This document shows positions 46,485 through 53,810 of a stretch of DNA of 54,035 bases, piece after piece. The stretch is taken from positions 1 to 54,035 of the IMG/VR virus record IMGVR_UViG_3300012988_000006; one strand, 5' to 3'. Each line of letters begins with the position of its first letter. Position 1 is the first letter of the stretch. A program made the position numbers and the translations under genes. The notes beneath the pieces are model-generated. The model was not told the DNA's origin. It did no database searches and was given only the letters and a program-made list of their open reading frames with translations. Origin of the DNA: a virus.

Positions 46485-47281
46485 GCGTGCAGATCCCGGC
46501 CTTCGAGGCTGTGGATCTGTTCGCCGCTCCGCTGGCGGGGCTCCCGGTGTTCATCGCCGGGAGCTCCGCTGCCGCAGCGCGTTCGGGTCTCAAGCGCCTC
46601 GACTACGCGTTCGACGACGTGGACGGCTTCTGTGCGACGGAGTACGCACTCATCAGCGCTGCAGAGCGACTGATTCAGGGGGGATTCGTCGTTCACGATC
46701 GTCACCAGCGCCTCTACCAGCGCTGGCTCAAGCAGGGCTTCAGCGGCTGGCACACCAACAGCCTGAAGCTCACCGGCCCCGACGGCCTGGAGGCGAACCT
46801 CGTCTACAAGGTCGTCAACAAGCGCCCGGTCAGCAGCCTGAGTCAGGTCCTCGAGTCCTTCGACTTCGGCCTGCTCGCCGTCGGCTACGACTGCCAGGAC
46901 CAGGCCTGGCGAGACATGCGCCCGTACTTCTTCCCGAGCCAGAGTGTCCACGACGCCTTGCCGCTGCTCCCGCTGCGGCGAGACGACTGGCGCAACGGCT
47001 TCATCAGCCAGTACCAGGGGCTGCGGGAGGCGGGGCGCTACGCCAAGTACGCCGAGTACGGGTGGGACATGTCGCTCGTCAAGGACGACCTGCTCACGGG
47101 CTACCGGGAGGCTGCGCTCTACCTGCTCGATCGAGACCAGGTCGAGAAGCAGACGCTCGGCACGATCTACAACACGATCGCTGACCACATCGAGGACGAC
47201 GAGACCGCCAAGCTCGTCGAGGTCGGGCGGGAGATCCCGTTCATGGACAGCCTCGATCTCGTGATGGAGGCTCTCGAGTGA
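46481..47281 (+). CDS. Nucleotidyltransferase-like phage protein (266 aa)
   Basis: The core GSSAAAARS, followed about 12 residues later by FDDVDGF, and the strands LKLTGPDGLEANLVYKVV and VLESFDFGLLAVGY fit the pol-beta-type nucleotidyltransferase fold (GS then DxD, then a third acidic strand). Such proteins transfer nucleotides to tRNA, proteins or antibiotics, and also occur as AbiEii/MenA-type toxins. The DxD residues are intact, so activity is likely. GTG 46481 overlaps the previous gene (GTGA). Related genes in other phages have no proven role. Confidence 0.65.
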   Translation: MSVQIPAFEAVDLFAAPLAGLPVFIAGSSAAAARSGLKRLDYAFDDVDGFCATEYALISAAERLIQGGFVVHDRHQRLYQRWLKQGFSGWHTNSLKLTGPDGLEANLVYKVVNKRPVSSLSQVLESFDFGLLAVGYDCQDQAWRDMRPYFFPSQSVHDALPLLPLRRDDWRNGFISQYQGLREAGRYAKYAEYGWDMSLVKDDLLTGYREAALYLLDRDQVEKQTLGTIYNTIADHIEDDETAKLVEVGREIPFMDSLDLVMEALE

Positions 47282-47850
47282 ACGAGGACGACGACGAGTT
47301 CCCGCTCCCGGAAGACACGCCGGACCCGCGTCCAATCTGGGCGACGGCCCCGTTCCAACAGGTGATCGCCGACCAGCTGAAGATCCAGTCCCCGATCATG
47401 AACATGTCCACGAACGGGATCCCCCGACAGTCGGGCAAGAATTCGGCGAACACCTTCTGGGGGAGCGGAGCCACATTCAGCAGCACGGAAGCCCTTCCGA
47501 CGCCGGCCAATCCCGTCGTCGAGAAGCTCCTGAAGGATCTCGAGGACGACCCGATCGCCCTGACTGGGGGCGAGCGGGGGACCATCGTTACCGAGAAGGA
47601 GCTCGAGACCATCCAACAGCTGGGCGCGTACTCGCCCTTCAAGGGGCGAGTCGGGCAGGTCGACATCTCCACGATCGATCTCGAGACGGTCACCATCTGG
47701 GCGCTGGCTCGACTCGATGATATGCACAGGACAGGAGCACACAAGAAGTACCAGGAGATGAAGACGCTTCGCGTCTCCGAGAACAAGATGAGCGAGTTGC
47801 AGAGCTGGCAAGTGCTGGCGCTGATCGAACTGTTAGGAGGAAAGCCGTGA
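47278..47850 (+). CDS. Unknown acidic protein (190 aa)
   Basis: The start ATG is not used: GTG 47278 overlaps the previous stop (GTGA). The protein has an acidic N-terminus (NEDDDEFPLPEDTPDPRP), a low-complexity centre and a helical C-terminal third (ALARLDDMHRTGAHKKYQEM; then SELQSWQVLALIELLGG). No family recognised. Confidence 0.7.
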   Translation: MNEDDDEFPLPEDTPDPRPIWATAPFQQVIADQLKIQSPIMNMSTNGIPRQSGKNSANTFWGSGATFSSTEALPTPANPVVEKLLKDLEDDPIALTGGERGTIVTEKELETIQQLGAYSPFKGRVGQVDISTIDLETVTIWALARLDDMHRTGAHKKYQEMKTLRVSENKMSELQSWQVLALIELLGGKP

Positions 47851-48020
47851 CTTCGGCACCACCATTCGAGCCGGGCCTACGTACGGGGCCGGTCAAGGTC
47901 GCCACGCCCCTGAGCATGCCGGCCGACGCTCACGTCGCCAATCGTCGTGAGCTCCCCAGCGTCCTCCCGACGCCGGATCCGTGGTGGATCCAGATGCTTC
48001 TCGGAAGGAGGAAGCGATGA
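47847..48020 (+). CDS. Small Pro-rich protein (57 aa)
   Basis: GTG 47847 has TTAGGAGGAAAGCC upstream and overlaps the previous stop (GTGA). The peptide is Pro-rich (TSAPPFEPGLRTGPVKV) with a Trp/Arg end (PWWIQMLLGRRKR). The stop overlaps the next start (ATGA). Confidence 0.6.
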   Translation: MTSAPPFEPGLRTGPVKVATPLSMPADAHVANRRELPSVLPTPDPWWIQMLLGRRKR

Positions 48021-48205
48021 CTCACCACGACGACTGCCCCGCTCGTCTCGACGCCGACGCTCGCTGCGACTGCGCAGAGCTCGAGCTTCGAGACACGGCT
48101 CAGGCCGTGGCCGACTACAACAGGGCGACCCAGCCCTCGGCTGCGGAGCTGATGCGGCGAGCGAAGGAGAAGGGCTTTGTCACGCCGCAGCCTGGGTACG
48201 CCTGA
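48017..48205 (+). CDS. Small Cys/His protein (62 aa)
   Basis: ATG 48017 overlaps the previous stop and GGAAGGAGG lies upstream. The N-terminus (THHDDCPARLDADARCDCAE) has histidines and three cysteines that could bind zinc; the rest is helical. The frame continues open past its TGA to 48445 without an evident new start, see the next entry. Confidence 0.65.
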   Translation: MTHHDDCPARLDADARCDCAELELRDTAQAVADYNRATQPSAAELMRRAKEKGFVTPQPGYA

Positions 48206-48445
48206 AGAGAACGCTTCGACGCCATCCTCGACGACGACGGCAAGGGCTGGCTCCTCACCATCGGGAGGGATCAGCGCCTCTACTGGCTCTACTACCGAGC
48301 CAGAGTGCACGAGAATAGCTACGCCATCAATGACTCCCCCATCGAGGAGCAAGGTCAGCAGTACAAGGACCTCCTCGCCGAGACCCGGCGAAAGCTCGCA
48401 GAGTTCGAGGAGGGAGTTGCCCTCGCTCTGGAGGAGGGCGAGTGA
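48206..48445 (+). other. Open frame without a start codon, continuing gene 48017 past its TGA
   Basis: Directly after the TGA at 48203-48205, and in the same frame, 79 codons continue with phage-like codon use (RERFDAILDDDGKGWLLTIG ...). The first in-frame ATG/GTG/TTG is a GTG after more than 30 codons. Either UGA is read through, giving a protein of about 142 aa, or a start was lost, or a non-standard start is used. The end overlaps GTGA at 48442. Confidence 0.5.
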
Positions 48446-48461
48446 GCTGGGCTACCTGCGC

Positions 48462-48707
48462 ATGATCTACGAGTACCAAAAGGAATACCAGGATCGAGGC
48501 TACACCATCGTCTTCCGCGTCTCCCCGCGATTGAAGGCCGACGAGTACTCGGAGATCGTCTACTACCAGTCGTGGGATCGAGAGGGCGTGGCGTGGTGGG
48601 TCCACGTCGATGGCATGGAGCACTCATTCAAGCTCACCGACGACGCCATTCGAGAGAACTCCCGGATACAGTGGCTGATCTCGGAGTCTCAAGCGGGGAT
48701 GGACTGA
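48462..48707 (+). CDS. Small protein (81 aa), unknown
   Basis: The ATG at 48462 begins a soluble protein with an alpha-beta pattern (IYEYQKEYQDRGYTIVFRVS; then YYQSWDREGVAWWVHVDGM). The ribosome-binding site is not obvious, as GGAGG lies about 25 nt upstream, so the start is uncertain. No family recognised. Confidence 0.6.
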   Translation: MIYEYQKEYQDRGYTIVFRVSPRLKADEYSEIVYYQSWDREGVAWWVHVDGMEHSFKLTDDAIRENSRIQWLISESQAGMD

Positions 48708-48722
48708 GAGAGAGGAGTTTCT

Positions 48723-49055
48723 ATGGCGGCTGAGTCGCTAGCACGCCTGTGGCTCTGCGCGTGGGAGCAGGGCTGGCTCACCGAGTCGATCGTCCACAGT
48801 CCCGAGGGTCCGTGGTCGTGGGAAGAGCTCGAGGAGCGCAACGACATCTGGTCGAAGGGCATCTACGGGTGCCAGCACGGCAACGGGAGCTGGTGCGCGA
48901 CGTGCTGGGGCTACGTGCCCGGCACCTCGGTGTGGCGAGAGCAACACCACAGTGGAGTGTCACCACTCCCGGGGCCATTCACCAAGGTCGTCCTATGGAA
49001 GAACGGTGTGGGCGAGGAGGTCTGGCCCACGTCGGGGGAGAGATACGTAGCGTAA
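48723..49055 (+). CDS. Trp/Cys-rich protein with possible zinc site (110 aa)
   Basis: ATG 48723 follows GAGAGGAGTTTCT. The centre (YGCQHGNGSWCATCWG) has CxH and CxxC, and nine or more Trp in total. A zinc-ribbon-type fold is plausible. No family recognised. Confidence 0.65.
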   Translation: MAAESLARLWLCAWEQGWLTESIVHSPEGPWSWEELEERNDIWSKGIYGCQHGNGSWCATCWGYVPGTSVWREQHHSGVSPLPGPFTKVVLWKNGVGEEVWPTSGERYVA

Positions 49056-49134
49056 CTGCTGTCACTCCAGTCACAACTGAAAATCGTAGTAACACCCGAC
49101 ACGAGAACGCTATCCCAACGTCGGAGGCCCCCGC

Positions 49135-49140
49135 TACAAT
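49135..49140 (+). promoter_or_regulatory. Candidate -10 TACAAT in the 49056-49193 gap
   Basis: The gap before gene 49194 carries TACAAT about 54 nt before the ATG and an AACAAGGAGAC ribosome-binding site. No good -35. It could start a transcript for the MoxR/VWA and replication block. Confidence 0.4.
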
Positions 49141-49193
49141 AGGTAGTGGGGTGTCCGGGATGATCACCTCATCACTCACAACAAGGAGACAAC

Positions 49194-49631
49194 ATGTCGT
49201 TCAAGACCATCGCCCTCGCCGGAAACAAGGTCCTCGTCCGTGGTACGGACGTCACGGGCTCCGAGGGCCAGGAGGTGCTCGACTCCACGCAGTGGCTCGA
49301 GCTCAACCAGAAGGACGTCCACGGCGCCGCGCACGCCAAGTTCAACGAGGCCGTCGAGGCGTTCTTCGCGCCCATCACGGACGCGATCGACGAGCTCGAG
49401 GCGGCGCACCGCATCGAGAACGCGGTGGACCCGCTGTTCTACGTCGTCAAGGGCGAGGCCGTCGAGGCCGTCGCCGGCGAGGCGCAGGAGATCATCGAGC
49501 TCAACCGCGACTCGGTCATCCTGCGCGCCATCGAGGAGGGCCAGTCCGACCGCCTCGTGTGGGTCAACAACCACCTCGAGGTCACGGCCGCGCCCGTCGC
49601 CTCGGCGTCGGCGGCTCCCGCCGGCGAGTGA
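49194..49631 (+). CDS. Unknown acidic protein (145 aa)
   Basis: ATG 49194 has ACAAGGAGAC upstream. The protein has a beta-strand start (FKTIALAGNKVLVRGTDV), an acidic helical middle (HAKFNEAVEAFFAPITDAID; EAVEAVAGEAQEIIELN) and an Ala-rich tail. No family recognised. It is followed by a strong hairpin and sits before the MoxR gene. Confidence 0.7.
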   Translation: MSFKTIALAGNKVLVRGTDVTGSEGQEVLDSTQWLELNQKDVHGAAHAKFNEAVEAFFAPITDAIDELEAAHRIENAVDPLFYVVKGEAVEAVAGEAQEIIELNRDSVILRAIEEGQSDRLVWVNNHLEVTAAPVASASAAPAGE

Positions 49632-49637
49632 CCCTGT

Positions 49638-49670
49638 CCGAGGCCCCGGTCAGTACGACCGGGGCCTCGG
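49638..49670 (+). terminator. Intercistronic hairpin, 14-bp perfect stem
   Basis: CCGAGGCCCCGGTC (49638-49651) pairs perfectly with 49657-49670 around a 5-nt loop; no T-tract follows. It is the strongest of the intercistronic hairpins on the plus strand. Confidence 0.6.
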
Positions 49671-49685
49671 CCTCCTCAACTCAAC

Positions 49686-50852
49686 ATGGCTGTCTACGAG
49701 AACGAGCTTCGAGCGCTCGGAGTCACGTACGCTCGTGTCTACGATCCTCGAAACGGAGACGAAGTCTTCACCTTCCGGCTCGCGACCAACCCGGAATTCG
49801 AACTCACGCTGCGATCGGGGGACCTGGATACCTGCGACGCTAACGACATCTACCAGAAGCTGCTCGTCTCTCTCGACGAGCCAGACTTCCAGACAAGGAA
49901 CAAGATGCTTGAGACACTCATCAAGCTCTACACGACCTACATGCGTATGGACGTGAGGAGCCCGATCCCACACCTCGCCGGTCCTCCCGGCGTGGGCAAG
50001 AGCGAGACCGTCGCTCAGCTCGCCGAGACGGTGGGCAAGAAGCTCCACATCATCAACGTCAGCCGCATCAACCCGATGGAGCTCGAGGGGCTGCAGATGC
50101 CGACGGCGCGCAACACCAAGCTCTCGCTGCTGCTCAGCCCGATGTGGGCGAACTTGCAGGAGGGAGACGTCGTTCTCTTCGACGAGTTCCTGCGAGGGTT
50201 CCCCGAGGTCTACAACGGCCTGCTCGACATCTTCACGAGTCGGCACGTCGCCGGCTACGACCTGCCCCGCGTCTTCATCGTGGCTGCGAGCAACAGCATC
50301 GTCACGTACGACCCGGCGCTGGAGGATCGACTCCTCCACCTGTTCGTGCCCGACCTGCGGAGCTCGACCAACACCCGCTACCGGGTGCAGCAGATGTTCT
50401 GCGAGAAGATCGGGATCCTGCCGGACATGGCGAAGTCGACGGAGATGACGGAGCTGTTCGACAAGCACGTCCTGCCCATGTTCGGCGTGCTCGACCAGTT
50501 CAAGCACAAGCCCGGCGCGGGGACGTCGTCGCCCGGCGGGAAGAGCGTCCGCAACCTCATCGGTCAGGCGCTGCTCCGGCAGGTCGAGACGCCGGAGCTC
50601 AAGAGCCTGATCGTCGAGAACAACCGCAGGGCTCTGTCGGCGGGCAAGTACCAGTTCGTGCTGCTGCTGAACGGTCGGAACATCGACCCGAAGTACAAGC
50701 CCGCAGCACTCAAGCTCGTCGGCAACGACAAGCTGTCCATGATTCAGGCCGGGAACCTCGACCTGAACCTCCAGCTCATCGAGATGGAGGAGACCAAGAG
50801 GGAGACACCCATGAAGAAGGAGGAAGAGACCGATGACGTTGAGCTCGACTGA
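49686..50852 (+). CDS. MoxR-type AAA+ ATPase (388 aa)
   Basis: Walker A GPPGVGKS (99-106), Walker B VVLFDE (162-167), a sensor 1 Asn in FIVAASNS (N203) and the EDRLLHLF strand after it identify a MoxR-family AAA+ ATPase. MoxR proteins work as chaperone-like motors with VWA-domain partners, and the very next gene encodes a VWA protein. The N-terminal 95 residues are helical and carry no known motif. ATG 49686; its end overlaps the VWA start at 50833 by 20 nt. In this context the pair may assemble or remodel a phage complex at replication or modify host proteins. Confidence 0.85.
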   Translation: MAVYENELRALGVTYARVYDPRNGDEVFTFRLATNPEFELTLRSGDLDTCDANDIYQKLLVSLDEPDFQTRNKMLETLIKLYTTYMRMDVRSPIPHLAGPPGVGKSETVAQLAETVGKKLHIINVSRINPMELEGLQMPTARNTKLSLLLSPMWANLQEGDVVLFDEFLRGFPEVYNGLLDIFTSRHVAGYDLPRVFIVAASNSIVTYDPALEDRLLHLFVPDLRSSTNTRYRVQQMFCEKIGILPDMAKSTEMTELFDKHVLPMFGVLDQFKHKPGAGTSSPGGKSVRNLIGQALLRQVETPELKSLIVENNRRALSAGKYQFVLLLNGRNIDPKYKPAALKLVGNDKLSMIQAGNLDLNLQLIEMEETKRETPMKKEEETDDVELD

Positions 50853-51774
50853 CGTTCAGCACCAGCTCTCGATCTTCGAGTTCGCACCGGGCCGCAAGGC
50901 TGGGTGGGGCACGCTGATCAAGCTGCTGCCGGACGTGGAGACCGCGCTGTTCTTCGCGCGCGCGTACAAGATGCCGTACGACAAGCTCAGCGAGCTGCTG
51001 TACGGCCTGTTCAAGAGCGACGTCGTCAAGGCGCTCAAGAGCGGCAACCACTCCACGACGCTGCAGGACTACATCGTGGACACCGTGCCGACGGACGTGG
51101 TCCGTCAGGCGAAGCCGGCCTGGGTACCGGCTCCGCCGCCGGCGCAGTTCCTGCCCCAGGTCTGGGAGAGCATCGACCTCGTGATCGCGGAGTCGATCGC
51201 CGTCGTCGCCGACAAGGTGGGTCGAGTGATCGACTCGCTGCCCAGCAAGCAGGGGCAGATGGTGTTCCAGCAGCTGGCCCGCATGAACCGTCAGGGCACC
51301 CAGCTCGGGCGATTCGACGCACGCATCAAGCACCGTCACCAGACGAAGAACCTCTTCATCCTGGACGACAGCGGCTCGATGTCGGCGGAGACGATCCGGG
51401 CTATCCTGCCGGACGTCATCGCGAGCGCGTGGGCCGTGGACGCCACGCTCGCACTCGTCAGCGACACCTGCCGGGTGTGGCAGCCGGGGTCGTACAGCAT
51501 GGACAACGTGCTGGCGGCGGGAGAGTTCTCGGGAACCCACTACGAGACGCTCGTCCCGCTGCTGAACGAGGACTGGGGCGTGGTCACCACGATCGCGGAC
51601 TACGACTCGTCGTACGGTGCTCGCGACGCGTGCGCCAAGGCGACGGGCCGCATCGACAAGGTCCTGGACCTGTCGCTCGTGAACCGCCCGACGTTCCTCG
51701 CCGCGTGCGTGGGTCAGCGGGCCGCGAGCGTCGAGCCGATCCTGGTCGCCGCGACCCCGCGCGTCCTCAACTGA
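50833..51774 (+). CDS. VWA-domain protein partner of MoxR (313 aa)
   Basis: ATG 50833 lies inside the end of the MoxR gene. The MIDAS motif DDSGSMS (178-184; D178, S180, S182) with later threonine and aspartate residues (GTHYETLVPLL; TIADYDSS) identifies a von Willebrand A metal-binding domain. The N-terminal 170 residues are a helical partner-binding region. The pair is typical of MoxR-VWA chaperone systems in bacteria, where the VWA protein presents a target through Mg and a partner residue; substrate is unknown. Confidence 0.85.
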   Translation: MTLSSTDVQHQLSIFEFAPGRKAGWGTLIKLLPDVETALFFARAYKMPYDKLSELLYGLFKSDVVKALKSGNHSTTLQDYIVDTVPTDVVRQAKPAWVPAPPPAQFLPQVWESIDLVIAESIAVVADKVGRVIDSLPSKQGQMVFQQLARMNRQGTQLGRFDARIKHRHQTKNLFILDDSGSMSAETIRAILPDVIASAWAVDATLALVSDTCRVWQPGSYSMDNVLAAGEFSGTHYETLVPLLNEDWGVVTTIADYDSSYGARDACAKATGRIDKVLDLSLVNRPTFLAACVGQRAASVEPILVAATPRVLN

Positions 51775-51781
51775 AGAACCT

Positions 51782-51822
51782 CCGGGGCCTGGACCGAGCT
51801 GCTCGGCGAGGCTGGGCCCCGG
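51782..51822 (+). terminator. Branched hairpin before SSB
   Basis: CCGGGGCC (51782-51789) pairs with GGCCCCGG (51815-51822), with a smaller CGAGC/GCTCG stem inside. It is followed by CCGGAAAAATTTTTCGG, a near-palindrome with an A5T5 core that includes a T-run, so partial termination is possible. Confidence 0.55.
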
Positions 51823-51879
51823 AAACTCCGGAAAAATTTTTCGGATCGAGATCGAGATCACAACAAAGGAGATAGCCAC

Positions 51880-52596
51880 ATGGCTAAGCCCACACCCGCA
51901 GAGGCAACGAAGGCGAAGACCGTCACCATCAAGGGACGGCTGAGCTTCCCGAGCTTCACGCACACGGAGGCCGTCGCCCGCGCTCGGCGCAGCACGATCC
52001 CGGCGATCGCCTCCAAGCCGGACGACAAGATCGGTCCGGAGTTCAACGTGCTCATCGAGCAGGACCAGCTCGACAAGCTCAAGAACCACATCGAGAACGT
52101 CTTCATCCCGTACGTCGAGGCCCAGGCCGCGGCGGGCGAGAAGCGGGACGTGCTCGACCCGAAGGTCATCAAGAAGATCCAGACCAAGCTCGGCGACGAG
52201 GACTGGGACGGAGCTCCGCACCTGCCGATGAAGCCCATCGACCCCAAGTACCAGGACAACACGCCCGAGTGCGTGGCCTCGGTCAAGGTCACGGGCCGCG
52301 CCGGCAGCAGCACCAAGCTGCTCGCCAAGGTCACCGAGGAGGACCAGCTCGACCCGCTCGACCCGGACGTGCTGTCGTTCCCGGTCATCAAGCCGATCAA
52401 CGAGACGGTCTTCGACATGTACCCCGGTGCATACGTCGCCGTCACGCTGAACCTCTACGCGTTCAACAGCAGCACGAGCGTCAACGGCATCTCGGCCGGC
52501 GGCGACGCGTGCGTCTACCTCGGTGACCTCGAGGGTGAGCGCATCGGCGGCGGCGGCGGTGGCGTGGACGAGGACGCCATCTTCATGCTCGACTGA
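51880..52596 (+). CDS. Single-stranded DNA-binding protein (238 aa)
   Basis: The N-terminal OB-fold pattern (VTIKGRLSFPSFTHTEAVAR, then GPEFNVLI) resembles DUF2815/gp2.5-like phage SSBs. The C-terminus is a Gly-rich linker followed by an acidic tail ending in an aromatic and hydrophobic residue (GVDEDAIFMLD), the hallmark of SSBs that recruit polymerase and helicase. ATG 51880 follows AACAAAGGAGATAG. It would coat ssDNA at the fork and coordinate the replisome encoded nearby. Confidence 0.82.
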   Translation: MAKPTPAEATKAKTVTIKGRLSFPSFTHTEAVARARRSTIPAIASKPDDKIGPEFNVLIEQDQLDKLKNHIENVFIPYVEAQAAAGEKRDVLDPKVIKKIQTKLGDEDWDGAPHLPMKPIDPKYQDNTPECVASVKVTGRAGSSTKLLAKVTEEDQLDPLDPDVLSFPVIKPINETVFDMYPGAYVAVTLNLYAFNSSTSVNGISAGGDACVYLGDLEGERIGGGGGGVDEDAIFMLD

Positions 52597-52602
52597 GCAA
52601 CC

Positions 52603-52634
52603 GGCCGGGGCCACGGGCGACCGTGGTCCCGGCC
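52603..52634 (+). terminator. Intercistronic hairpin after SSB
   Basis: A 14-bp stem with one G-T wobble (52603-52616 with 52621-52634) and a GCGA tetraloop. No T-tract. Another member of the intercistronic hairpin series. Confidence 0.6.
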
Positions 52635-52659
52635 TCTCACCTCTGAACAAGGAGTACAC

Positions 52660-52860
52660 ATGGACAAGAAGTACACGCTCTGCGTGGAGATCAAGAAGCG
52701 CCCCGGCCACTGGATCAGGCACATCCTGACCCTGGACCAGCTGAAGGCGTGGCTCGAAGAGCACATCATGAAGGCCGAGGACTACACCGGCCGCTTCTAC
52801 GTCGAGGCCCACCAGCCGCAGCACATCGACGGCGAAGAGACGACGGAGTTCCCGCTGTGA
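52660..52860 (+). CDS. Small protein (66 aa), unknown
   Basis: ATG 52660 has AACAAGGAGTACAC upstream. The protein alternates strands and helices (KKYTLCVEIKKRPGHWIRH; LDQLKAWLEEHIMKAEDY) and may be a small alpha/beta fold. No family recognised. Its stop overlaps the nuclease start (GTGA at 52857). Confidence 0.65.
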   Translation: MDKKYTLCVEIKKRPGHWIRHILTLDQLKAWLEEHIMKAEDYTGRFYVEAHQPQHIDGEETTEFPL

Positions 52861-53798
52861 GCACGCCTCTCCCGACACCAAAGGTGCGGAAGTTCTCGGC
52901 GAGCGCGGCGGCACAGCTGATGCAGTGCCCCGGCTCTGCTCGGCTGGAGCAGGCGATCCCGGGCTTCATCCATCCCGTGAGGGACGACGCAGCCGGGGCG
53001 AAGGGCGTGGGCACTCGCTTCCACGAGCAGCTGTACGCCGTGCGAGCACTCAGCCCTTCGGAAGTCAACAACTACGCGTCGATCCTGCTGTCGTGGAGCG
53101 CCCAGCACTACCTCAAGAGGTACGCTCAGTGCGACGATCCCGCCAAGATGCGGCAGTGGCTGGATGCAGAGTACCCCTCTCTGCGAGAGCCGGCCGACGT
53201 CGAGAGCATCCAGCACCTCATCGACTGGCTGTGCCTCATGCGGGAGTACCCTCCGAAGCTCCTGCGGTGGGGCGTGGACGCTCTGTTCGTCTTCTCGTCC
53301 ATCCTTCAGAAGGCGTTCCGCAAGCTCTGGGCGCCAATGATTCACGCGGAGAAGTCGGTGCAGGCATCGTGGCTGGTCGGAAACTACTCGACCACGCCCG
53401 ACGTGGTCGTGGGAGCTGACGACACCCTCTGGGTGCTGGACTACAAGACGGGAAAGATCCCCGTCTCGGCAGTCGACAACGACCAGCTCATGTACTACGC
53501 CGCGTGCTACGTCGCGAAAGATCCATCCATCGAGCGCATCAAGCTCATCGTCTCGCAGCCAGACAACTACTCCACGCACGCGGTACGGCGGGCGGACGTG
53601 CTGGCATGGATGGAGAAGGCATGGGAAGCCGAGCGGAAGATCCTTCAGGGGGATCTGACGCTTCGCCCGGGCGACAAGTGTACGTTCTGCCCGGCGTACC
53701 CGCACTCGCGCGGGGACAAGGGATTCCCGCTCTGCCCAGTCACGAGCGAGATGCTGTACCCCACGCGGATCGACGAGCTCGCGATCCTCAACATCTAG
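52857..53798 (+). CDS. PD-(D/E)XK nuclease, Cas4/RecB-like with Fe-S cysteines (313 aa)
   Basis: The nuclease core shows GTRFHE (H56), PDVVVG (D182), LDYKTGK (D195, K197) and a following Gln (Q210) with YY, the RecB/Cas4-type active site. Cys24 near the N-terminus and C275, C278 and C293 at the C-terminus fit the split four-cysteine Fe-S pattern of Cas4, AddB and DUF2800-like exonucleases. It would process DNA ends in recombination or degrade host DNA. The GTG start at 52857 overlaps the upstream stop. It lies directly before the DNA polymerase gene. Confidence 0.85.
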   Translation: MSTPLPTPKVRKFSASAAAQLMQCPGSARLEQAIPGFIHPVRDDAAGAKGVGTRFHEQLYAVRALSPSEVNNYASILLSWSAQHYLKRYAQCDDPAKMRQWLDAEYPSLREPADVESIQHLIDWLCLMREYPPKLLRWGVDALFVFSSILQKAFRKLWAPMIHAEKSVQASWLVGNYSTTPDVVVGADDTLWVLDYKTGKIPVSAVDNDQLMYYAACYVAKDPSIERIKLIVSQPDNYSTHAVRRADVLAWMEKAWEAERKILQGDLTLRPGDKCTFCPAYPHSRGDKGFPLCPVTSEMLYPTRIDELAILNI

Positions 53799-53810
53799 GA
53801 AGGAGCACTC

